Of a DNA stretch of 64,000 nt, positions 57,575 through 64,000 are shown one piece after another. Each line of letters starts with the position of its first letter. The first letter of the stretch is position 1. A model generated the notes under the pieces. The model saw only the letters and a program-made list of their open reading frames with translations. It had not been told where the DNA came from and did no database searches. The position numbers and the translations under genes are program-made. Source of the DNA: Streptococcus pseudopneumoniae (GTDB lineage Bacteria > Bacillota > Bacilli > Lactobacillales > Streptococcaceae); contig NZ_JVFV01000013.1 of assembly GCF_001073085.1 (NCBI RefSeq), positions 1 to 64,000 on the forward strand. The letters are read 5' to 3'.

Positions 57575-59138
57575 TATTTGCCTCCTCTAACCATTTTTCC
57601 CACTTATCTATAAATTGATCACCTGTATTTTGTCGAATCTTATCAATTGAGTAAATTAAGGCTTGATTCCAATATTCCAAGGTATCTAAAAAGTAGTGTC
57701 CCGCTTTACTAAATTCTGATAAATCCGATAAGATATAACCATTTTGTAAATGGGTAACATATTCTGACTCTGAAAAATTGATTTGAGGAATTCCTGCGCT
57801 AATCCCTGCAATCTGAGTATAAATATTAGCGACTGGATTTAAATCAACAATTAAACGAGTGTACTCTAACTCTCGAATCAAGCCCATCTCATCATTTAGA
57901 TTGATAATCTTAAAGCGATAATCATCTCTAGTATTTTCCTCTAATGTATTTTCTGCATCAGATAGCACAGAATCCTTTAATAGATCCCTCGGGTTAAGAT
58001 GCTCCATAATCAGCACATCGAATTGATTTTGCAAAGCTTCAATTTGATAACCTTCTGCATTGAATAATGAAAAAACAACCTCCGTCAAAGGATTTTTCGA
58101 GACAAAATGTAAGATTTCATACAAAACTTTTGGATCTTGTTGCATCTGTACATCTAATTGGACATAAATTTTTGATTCCTTTAATCGTTGACTAACTCCT
58201 AATTTCAAACGCGTATCAAAAGAAGGTAAATGATGCATTTTTGAATCAAATTGGGGATAAGTCTCTTGTAATAGCTCAAGAAAATCTTTCCGATCACTAA
58301 TCAAAAATCTGGACTTCTCCACTACCTGACGATGATCTTGTAAATTATCTGCTTGATTTCTTTCAATAAAGAAACTTATAATTTTAGGAGCCTCTTCTGG
58401 CAATCTTTCTAACAATTGGTTTTGAAACTTGGTATTAGCTGCCAAAACAAATGAATCTCCAACCTCATAGTCTTGATTTAAAAATTTTGTTAAGAACTCC
58501 CAAATAACTTCATCTATACTTTCATAAGTTAATTTTCCAAAACGGTAGCCTACTGCTGGATTTACCTTTACAATTGGATCTTCTCCCTGCAAATTTTCCC
58601 TTAATTGCCACTGACCTTTTGCATTGTAATAATAACGAGTAACTGGTTTTTGATCCCTATACTCTAGAATACTAGACAAAAAACCACGGTCATCAAAATA
58701 GCAAATAAAATCAACTTGGTTATCTTTAAAATACGTGATGTAGCTGATAAATCCTTCTGAACCATATTCAATTTCAGCATAGAGTGCTCCCTTTTGCTTG
58801 ACTACAATTAAGAAAGGGGTGTAGATAAAGTCACAGTCTTCATCCCATGCTAAATCCTTTAATTGTAAAGGATGCATCTCCTCATGTTCAATATTTTGCA
58901 TAGCATCAAAAACAGAGAAAACATCAGACTCCAACAGATCTTGTCGATGCAGTAGATATCGTAAATGTGGATGATAGGTCAACCATAGTATCTTAGATTC
59001 TATTTTTTGGTTTTTAAAAATACGAATTTGGTGCAACACATCATCAAATTCTAAGCGATAAGGAGTCCTATACCAAGGTACAATACTTGCCTGCCAAGAT
59101 TGATTGTTATTTTCTAAAAAAGGGATGAAATAATACAT
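57564..59138 (-). CDS. asp1: Accessory Sec protein Asp1
   Basis: 524 aa. MYYFIPFLENNNQSWQASIVPWYRTPYRLEFDDVLHQIRIF is the Asp1 start; the fold is GT-B-like with a C-terminal Rossmann part (GLIRELEYTRLIVDLNPVANIYTQIAGISAGIPQINFSESEYV) but no known catalytic activity. Asp1 is part of the chaperone complex targeting the glycosylated adhesin to SecA2. Length is standard. It lies 15 bp after secY2. Confidence 0.93.
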   Translation of the reverse strand: MYYFIPFLENNNQSWQASIVPWYRTPYRLEFDDVLHQIRIFKNQKIESKILWLTYHPHLRYLLHRQDLLESDVFSVFDAMQNIEHEEMHPLQLKDLAWDEDCDFIYTPFLIVVKQKGALYAEIEYGSEGFISYITYFKDNQVDFICYFDDRGFLSSILEYRDQKPVTRYYYNAKGQWQLRENLQGEDPIVKVNPAVGYRFGKLTYESIDEVIWEFLTKFLNQDYEVGDSFVLAANTKFQNQLLERLPEEAPKIISFFIERNQADNLQDHRQVVEKSRFLISDRKDFLELLQETYPQFDSKMHHLPSFDTRLKLGVSQRLKESKIYVQLDVQMQQDPKVLYEILHFVSKNPLTEVVFSLFNAEGYQIEALQNQFDVLIMEHLNPRDLLKDSVLSDAENTLEENTRDDYRFKIINLNDEMGLIRELEYTRLIVDLNPVANIYTQIAGISAGIPQINFSESEYVTHLQNGYILSDLSEFSKAGHYFLDTLEYWNQALIYSIDKIRQNTGDQFIDKWEKWLEEANSES

Positions 59139-59153
59139 ATATTCTCCTCACAA

Positions 59154-60383
59154 TTATGAATCGATTTCTAAGAGTGGTCTATAGTTCTCATTTAATGTCA
59201 AAGCACCAATTTCTTCCTTGATATTAAACACCATGCCATTAAAAATAAAGAATAATCCTGGAAGCATCGTTAGTTGCATATAGCGCGGATCATATAATAC
59301 AATCAACATTGGTAATCCTGCCATCAGAACAGTATAGGTAGAACCAATGACTGCAAAACGCAAGATCAACCAATTGATATACCGGCTTGTTTCTTCTCCT
59401 GGATATATATTATAGATATACTCCCCAGATTTTTTCATCTTCTCAGCAATTTCTTCTCCATTCATATTAATAAAAGAGAAAGCAAGTCCCAATATAAACA
59501 GTACCACAATATATGTATACAGCCAGACCGGTCGTCCAATTGCAAATTGACCTATCCAATCCTGTATCCAGGAAGCATTTGGAAAAATAACTTGGAGTAA
59601 CATTAGAAAATACTGCGGGATAGATACCAAGGACATGGCGTACATAAAAGGCATCCCTCCTGCAGGATTTAACTGAATATCCAAATAAGAATAGCGTTTA
59701 AAACGATTGTGAATCGTAATCTTATTCACTAAAATACGGTAGCGTGCCCTTTGCATGATGACAGAAATATATAAAAAAGCAAGAGAAATTATAAGCAATA
59801 GTCCAACAAATAAAAGTCCAACCTGTAATTCTTTAATGCTATTGAGTATATTTTGTGGCATACTAGCTACCATACTAGACATCAAGATAACTAGAGAGCC
59901 CCCTACACCAAACAAAGAATTCAGATCCGATAACCAGACTAAGAAAAAAGTTCCTGAAATTAAGAGTAAAACGTTCAAAATCAATACTAACCCATGATTC
60001 ACCCCTGACTGAATTGGGAGATTTAGGGTAATGGCTAACGATTGAATCAAAGCTATTACAAAAGTTAATATCATTTTTCTTCGATCTTGAACTTCAATTG
60101 GCAAACTTCCCAATCCAAGTTTTTTAGACATACTAAACATTTGCCATAAAATCATAGCCGACATCCATGGAGACAGTCCAACTGAAAATAGGGAAAGACT
60201 CCGAAGATTACCACCTGTTATAGCAGTTGAAAAGGCTAAGAAAGCTGTAGTTCCACCCAAAAAATTCGTGTCATTTACGTTTACAAAGGGAAGGGTCAAT
60301 CTACTTCCTAAAACGTAAATAAATAAGAAGGAAATCGTCCACATGACTCTTTTAACGACAACCGATGTCAATTTTTTCTTCAA
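59154..60383 (-). CDS. secY2: Accessory Sec channel SecY2
   Basis: 409 aa, ten membrane segments, with TM1 at residues 10-30 ([20 protein letters not shown]) and later segments such as [20 protein letters not shown]. The SecY-like motifs (plug region [14 protein letters not shown]5 loop region [12 protein letters not shown]) are present. It is the dedicated channel for the serine-rich glycoprotein. A 128-bp gap separates it from gtf3, the largest gap in the locus, with a hairpin at 60470. Confidence 0.95.
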   Translation of the reverse strand: MKKKLTSVVVKRVMWTISFLFIYVLGSRLTLPFVNVNDTNFLGGTTAFLAFSTAITGGNLRSLSLFSVGLSPWMSAMILWQMFSMSKKLGLGSLPIEVQDRRKMILTFVIALIQSLAITLNLPIQSGVNHGLVLILNVLLLISGTFFLVWLSDLNSLFGVGGSLVILMSSMVASMPQNILNSIKELQVGLLFVGLLLIISLAFLYISVIMQRARYRILVNKITIHNRFKRYSYLDIQLNPAGGMPFMYAMSLVSIPQYFLMLLQVIFPNASWIQDWIGQFAIGRPVWLYTYIVVLFILGLAFSFINMNGEEIAEKMKKSGEYIYNIYPGEETSRYINWLILRFAVIGSTYTVLMAGLPMLIVLYDPRYMQLTMLPGLFFIFNGMVFNIKEEIGALTLNENYRPLLEIDS

Positions 60384-60469
60384 ATTTTTCTCCTACTTTA
60401 TTTAACCAATGAAATGTTCTAATAAAAATGGCTAAATCTATCAATAAATCTTTTGCCAATAATGGTATT

Positions 60470-60491
60470 CCCTCATCCTAATGGATGAGGG
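60470..60491 (-). other. Perfect hairpin between gtf3 and secY2
   Basis: CCCTCATCC-TAAT-GGATGAGGG: nine perfect pairs with a four-base loop. On the minus strand no U-run follows, so it is more likely an RNA processing or stability element than a terminator. It would set different mRNA levels for glycosylation and export genes. Confidence 0.6.
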
Positions 60492-60511
60492 CAATCCATA
60501 ACGATCATGCT

Positions 60512-61519
60512 CTAGATATCCAAAACTTGCATCACTGCATCAATCAATAGTTTTTTTGTAAAGTAGCCTTGTTTCAAGGCATAACTAACTTTATATACAT
60601 TTTCAACCATGTATTGATAAGCTTCTGCTGTTGTTTCCTCTACTAGACGATTGGCCTCTTCCAAACTATCCACTACATAACCTAAGCCTTTTTCCCTTAT
60701 GAAACTGGCATTTGAGAGATAGGATGGCACTACTACTGGAATTCCAGCAGCAAGATAGGTGCTAACTTTATGAGAGATATTCAAGCGATAGTAGTCTGCC
60801 TCATCCACTGGATTTTCACTGGTTCCCCATACTAAGCCAAAGCCTCCCTCTGACAAAGCAAGAAGCAACTCTGTATCGGTTTTCCAACCTTTAAAGGAAA
60901 CTGTTGGGTTACGATTCTCTTGATTAGATTCTGAGAAAATATCGAGAGGGGTTGAGTAAGCCCAGTTGGATAAGTGCTCAAAACGCTCCACACTACCCGC
61001 AAAAGATAGTTTTTTCTGAAAGGCAGGTTGTCTCAAAGGATAGTCATGAACATGGTCCCACATACCTTGGATAATAATTTTTTGAACTGTCAATCCTTCC
61101 TGAATGAGCCGTTCCTTCATTTGTTCTGATGGAACAACTACTAGATCCGATTGGTTGTACATTTCAATGTACTCAGGCATCAAGTAATAATTCGATGGGA
61201 ACATAAGGGGTGGAACATCATGAATGAAGGTAATAATTTTCGTATTTAAAATCTTACATTTCCTAATGAAATTTTGATCGTACTCCCTACCATTCCATGA
61301 TGGAGATTGATAAACGACAATATCACCGTAACCCACTCGAGCCATGACACCATCTAAACGACTATTCAACTCACCTTGACTATCACTATAAATATCGTAA
61401 AAGTAAAAGCCAAGCTCGTGAAAGTCTAACTTTCTTGCAATTTTAACGGTTTCATTCTGGGCGATCAAAGCTGTACTCTGACCAGACATACCGTAAATAT
61501 TTGTAATATTTATCTTCAT
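60512..61519 (-). CDS. gtf3: Glucosyltransferase Gtf3/Nss of the serine-rich-glycoprotein pathway
   Basis: 335 aa, GT-B fold: MKINITNIYGMSGQSTALIAQNETVKIARKLDFHELGFYFYD. YQSPSWNGREYDQNFIRKCKILNTKIITFIHDVPPLMF and the C-terminal YRLNISHKVSTYLAAGIPVVVPSYLSNASFIREKGLGYVVDSL are conserved in Gtf3/Nss enzymes, which add glucose to the GlcNAc placed by GtfA-GtfB. It is intact. Located between the gly remnant and secY2, as in other loci of this kind. Confidence 0.93.
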   Translation of the reverse strand: MKINITNIYGMSGQSTALIAQNETVKIARKLDFHELGFYFYDIYSDSQGELNSRLDGVMARVGYGDIVVYQSPSWNGREYDQNFIRKCKILNTKIITFIHDVPPLMFPSNYYLMPEYIEMYNQSDLVVVPSEQMKERLIQEGLTVQKIIIQGMWDHVHDYPLRQPAFQKKLSFAGSVERFEHLSNWAYSTPLDIFSESNQENRNPTVSFKGWKTDTELLLALSEGGFGLVWGTSENPVDEADYYRLNISHKVSTYLAAGIPVVVPSYLSNASFIREKGLGYVVDSLEEANRLVEETTAEAYQYMVENVYKVSYALKQGYFTKKLLIDAVMQVLDI

Positions 61520-61545
61520 AATCCTATTTAAATCCTTACGACAAC

Positions 61546-62025
61546 TTACTTATTATAAATTTCATCCTCAACTAGCTGAATTTCTTGATCAAAATTATGC
61601 TCTGCGGTATGCTTGTGTGAGAATTTTACTTTTGAAGTTGCTCCCATCTTAAACCACTCATATTCGGAATCAATATGACCTAAATCAATCGCTTGTATAC
61701 CTTTTTTGCTTAAATGATAAGCTAAAACTTTAGCTGTAGGACCAAGCATCAAGAATACTAATTTACCATCGGCCTGTTTCTCTATCGCTTCTTGAATTGA
61801 CTGAACTTTACTGTGGGCATTTCTAGAAGGGCAGATGATACGCTCAACAGACTGAGCATTGTCAAAAAGATCGTTCCCAACTCCAGAACGTGAGTTTTCA
61901 CCTTCGACGATCAAGATATCTCGTTTATCCCAAAGTTTCTTTAATTTTTCAAAGTGAGCCACTGAAGCAGACTTATCTTTGAGGTCCATATAAGGACGAG
62001 ATATAAAAGTCGAACCATAGAAAGG
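61546..62025 (-). pseudogene. Truncated glycosyltransferase Gly (DUF1792/GT-D C-terminal part)
   Basis: About 160 codons: YGSTFISRPYMDLKDKSASV..., WDKRDILIVEGENSRSGVGND, LFDNAQSVERIICPSRNAHS and LVFLMLGPTAKVLAYHLSKKG. This is the C-terminal half of a DUF1792 (GT-D fold, glucosyl/galactosyl transferase) domain, as at the C-terminus of Gly. The N-terminal half, including the DxE motif that binds metal, is replaced by the IS end at 62024. Any product would begin with a GTG inside the IS repeat and lacks the catalytic site. Confidence 0.85.
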
Positions 62026-62062
62026 CACTGCACCTCAATAATGGGACAAGAGAAAACCCCTC

Positions 62063-62887
62063 TTATGCGGCCAGTTTTCTGTACTCTACAGGAGACTGGT
62101 CATTTAATTTCTGTTGAATTCTAGTTTCATTATAAAATATGATGTAATTTTTGACAATATCTGTTATACTATCTTTGGTTAAGTTTCTCCACTTATGGAG
62201 ATAGAAGGTTTCATACTTGAGAACAGAGTGGAACCATTCGATACAGGCATTATCTGCTGGTGTTCCTTTTCGGGACATGGAGCGGGTGATGCCTTTTGCT
62301 GTACAAGACTGATAGTAGGCTTTTGAGGTGTAGACAGATCCCTGGTCGCTGTGTAAAAGTGTTCCTTGAGGTAGCTCAAGTTGATGAAGTGTGTCGAGCA
62401 CAAAGTCCGTATCTTGGCATTCGGAGATGGTATAAGCTACAATTTCACGATTATAGAGATCTATGAATGAAGATAGATAAAGTCTACAGTTCCCAAAGTA
62501 GAGGTAGGTGATGTCTGTGACAAGCTTCTCCATAGGCTTGTCTGCCTGGAAATCACGATCCAGCTTATTGTCTGTTACATGGTAAGGCTTCCCTAATTTA
62601 GGTCCCTTCTTGGGACGGACACGGCAAAGGCAGCCCTTTTCCTTCATAATACGATAGACATTCTTGTGATTAACGACGAGGTTATAAACTTTCTTGAGCA
62701 AGCGAGTGATGGTTCGATAGCCGTAAATAAAGTGATTCTCCCTACAGAGTTGTTCGATTTTATCCGCTATTTCGTCTCTCTTCTTAACCACCTTGCTTTC
62801 TGCTTTCCAACGGTAAAAGGTGGAACGTTTGACTCCGAAGCACTCTAAAATAAGAGATACAGGGTAGGTTTTCTGATACTCTTCCAC
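62063..62887 (-). CDS. IS3-family transposase OrfB
   Basis: 274 aa from the first ATG; it is normally made as OrfAB by a -1 slip at A AAA AAG (62935-62941), whose -1 frame reads VSELDKKIDKVSLIKLVEEYQ into this ORF. HTH_21 region: FGVKRSTFYRWKAESK; rve integrase domain with DITYLYFGNCRLYLSSFIDLYNREIVAY (D), LLHSDQGSVYTSKAYYQ (D) and NACIEWFHSVLKYE (E). C-terminal QQKLNDQSPVEYRKLAA. OrfB itself is intact, but the OrfA part needed for binding the ends is broken. Confidence 0.92.
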   Translation of the reverse strand: MEEYQKTYPVSLILECFGVKRSTFYRWKAESKVVKKRDEIADKIEQLCRENHFIYGYRTITRLLKKVYNLVVNHKNVYRIMKEKGCLCRVRPKKGPKLGKPYHVTDNKLDRDFQADKPMEKLVTDITYLYFGNCRLYLSSFIDLYNREIVAYTISECQDTDFVLDTLHQLELPQGTLLHSDQGSVYTSKAYYQSCTAKGITRSMSRKGTPADNACIEWFHSVLKYETFYLHKWRNLTKDSITDIVKNYIIFYNETRIQQKLNDQSPVEYRKLAA

Positions 62888-62901
62888 TAGCTTGATAAGA
62901 C

Positions 62902-63192
62902 TTACTTTGTCGATTTTCTTATCAAGCTCTGATACTTTTTTAGTAATTCTACCTGCAAACGTAACTGTTCCACTTCAGATAACTGCTTCATCCCTTTACC
63001 ATAAGTATATTGTTTCCCCACAGGTTGGTGGGAACGGAACAATTCATCATTCTAATACCATTGCCATCAGGTCTTGACCTGACTAACATTTTTAATACCG
63101 AGGGTATCCATGATAACCTTATTTGATTGACCTGTCTTTTTCATTTCGAAACAGGCTAGCTTAGTTTCTAGTGAATATGCTTTTTTGGCCAT
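62902..63192 (-). pseudogene. IS3-family OrfA with two in-frame stop codons
   Basis: From ATG at 63192: MAKKAYSLETKLACFEMKKT, GQSNKVIMDTLGIKNVSQVK then T, TGA (for Trp), WQWY, TAG (for Lys), NDELFRSHQPVGKQYTYGKG, MKQLSEVEQLRLQVELLKKY, ending at TAA 62902. It is an HTH_29-type OrfA. The two stops (at 63067 and about 63052) prevent production of OrfA or the OrfAB fusion. Confidence 0.85.
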
Positions 63193-63271
63193 AACAAAAC
63201 ACTCCTGTTTCTAGTTTACCAGATTTCAACAGGAGTGTTTTTCTTGTGTCTCATTTTATGGGGGCAGTGCC

Positions 63272-63626
63272 TTTTCTCCTTGAGATCTTTTTTATAAAAA
63301 ATAAAAATATCAAAATGTTTTTCAAGATAAACTAGCCTTATATTGGAAAATCAGATCATCCCCAACATATAAATTAGTGTTAAAGTTTAAACTATTCTGA
63401 TATAGATTATTCTCTAAAACACTTCATTATATCACATTTTATTTCTTATTGTCCAAATATTTGAGTAGATATCTATATTAATACAAATCTCCATACCTTT
63501 TGTAGAGTTCATGTGTATTTAAAGTTTGTTTTTTGTACAATAATCATTTATCTTCCTTTTTAAAAACACAAATCGTACAATTGGGATGCCACACGGAGAT
63601 ATAGAAAATTATCAATCCATCAAAAA
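63272..63626 (-). promoter_or_regulatory. Gene-free region: promoter and long leader of the former adhesin/gly operon
   Basis: Minus strand: TTGGAC, 19-bp spacer, extended -10 TGA-TATAAT (63431-63426), then an approximately 150-nt leader ending in CAAGGAGAAAA, a ribosome site directly at the IS boundary (63272). No ORF follows it except the IS. So the promoter that once drove the first gene of the locus now reads into the IS. No serine-rich repeat or LPxTG coding sequence is visible. Confidence 0.6.
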
Positions 63627-63713
63627 AAGCCGCCTGATTGGGCGACTTAATTTTTTTATAGGGAGATTATTATGAAAAAGTTTTAGGAGTTAAAGTTAAG
63701 GTCTTCTCAACTT
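63627..63713. repeat. Direct repeat R2 bracketing the accessory Sec locus
   Basis: Near copy of 49733-49816: AAGCCGCCTGATTGGGCGACTT, TATAGGGAGATTATTATGAAAAA, GTTTTAGGAGTTAAAGTTAAGG. Here the four-codon ORF is MKKF. It lies downstream of the partial nucleotidyltransferase gene. The two copies are in direct orientation and 13.9 kb apart, so recombination between them would excise the whole locus. Confidence 0.8.
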
Positions 63714-63749
63714 CTGAGATAAGTATACAGCTCCTATCTTAAAGTTTCC

Positions 63750-64000
63750 TTAAGTATTTTTAACTGTAAGATTTTTCCATTTTTCTCGCCAGTTTTTCTT
63801 AGATAAACGCTTTTGATAGAGCTTCATTCGGTCTTCATTTTCTAAAAAATGAGGGGTCGGACAAACCTGAAAGTTCAAAATATCCTCCAAACCATAAGGC
63901 GCAAAGAGTTCTAAAGTTGCGTCAGCTTGCAGGCGAAGTCCAACTGCCGTACACCGTTCTGGATACTTACTCATGGCATCGCAGGAATTTCTATACGGAG
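63750..64000 (-). CDS. Nucleotidyltransferase-like protein, partial (5' end outside window)
   Basis: C-terminal 84 codons, open across the window edge: ...YRNSCDAMSKYPERCTAVGLRLQADATLELFAPYGLEDILNFQVCPTPHFLENEDRMKLYQKRLSKKNWREKWKNLTVKNT. TAVGLRL, LFAPYGLEDILN and VCPTPHF match the C-terminal part of the NTP_transf_6/DUF925 nucleotidyltransferase-like family. A conserved chromosomal gene that marks the right flank of the accessory Sec island. An internal ATG at 63974 is not the true start. Confidence 0.75.
   Translation of the reverse strand, partial: PYRNSCDAMSKYPERCTAVGLRLQADATLELFAPYGLEDILNFQVCPTPHFLENEDRMKLYQKRLSKKNWREKWKNLTVKNT

Larger units (their letters stand above)
62024..63271 (-). 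mobile_element. IS3-family (IS150-group) insertion sequence, about 1248 bp
   Basis: Terminal inverted repeats of about 25 bp begin GGCACTGC(A/C)CC and end (A/G)TGgGACA-like; the right end reads GGGGGCAGTGCC. It contains orfA (with two nonsense codons) and orfB. No target-site duplication is visible: left flank AAA, right flank TTT. That fits insertion followed by an adjacent deletion that removed the adhesin and half of gly. Confidence 0.8.

Noticed and set aside
62902..63192. Programmed frameshift still producing OrfAB
   Set aside because: The slippery site A AAA AAG is present, but two earlier stop codons in orfA prevent ribosomes from reaching it.

Overview
The window comes from a low-GC Gram-positive coccus, most likely the Streptococcus mitis/oralis/pneumoniae group. 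The evidence is a BOX repeat (49615-49721), a manLMN PTS operon next to pepC and rsuA, an accessory Sec (SecA2/SecY2) glycoprotein-export locus, and a streptococcal siphophage-type prophage. No tRNA, rRNA or CRISPR array was seen.

Positions 1 to about 31.6 kb are the right-hand part of a temperate siphovirus prophage; the lysis genes and attL lie left of the window. Reading leftward on the minus strand from the genetic switch (28.1 kb): early genes (Cro-like regulators, antirepressors, replisome organizer with in-gene repeats, orphan methyltransferase, MazG, SSB, many small proteins), the ArpU-type late regulator, a five-copy 11-bp repeat array with a late promoter, then HNH, portal, MuF head protein with a C-terminal toxin-like domain, terminase large subunit, scaffold, capsid, connectors, tail tube, tail chaperones joined by a probable -1 frameshift, tape measure, Dit, and a giant tail fibre with an S74 chaperone. 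On the plus strand are the lysogeny genes (repressor, ImmA-type protease, exonuclease-BRCT protein, integrase), a stand-alone structured small RNA, and two cargo genes with their own promoters (a 47-aa membrane protein and a DUF4145 protein) next to a truncated antirepressor.

From 31.7 to 43.7 kb is ordinary chromosome: a DUF975 membrane protein, a MarR/DUF1304 pair with a palindromic operator, a DUF2262 protein, a LysM cell-wall protein, HAD phosphatase, MATE exporter, threonine synthase, a glutamate-cysteine-ligase-like protein and the mannose PTS manLMN. At 43777-47397 a composite structure bounded by ISL3-family ends (one intact IS, one gutted copy carrying gene fragments, a DUF4230 gene between them) separates manN from pepC. 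pepC, rsuA and a BOX element follow.

From 49.9 to 62.0 kb lies the accessory Sec locus in the order gly fragment - gtf3 - secY2 - asp1 - asp2 - asp3 - secA2 - gtfA - gtfB - asp4 - asp5, all on the minus strand and mostly overlapping or nearly so. Its expected substrate, the serine-rich-repeat adhesin, is absent: an IS3-family element sits between a surviving promoter/leader and the C-terminal part of gly. About 85-bp direct repeats (49733-49816 and 63627-63713) bracket the whole locus. The window ends in a partial nucleotidyltransferase-like gene.
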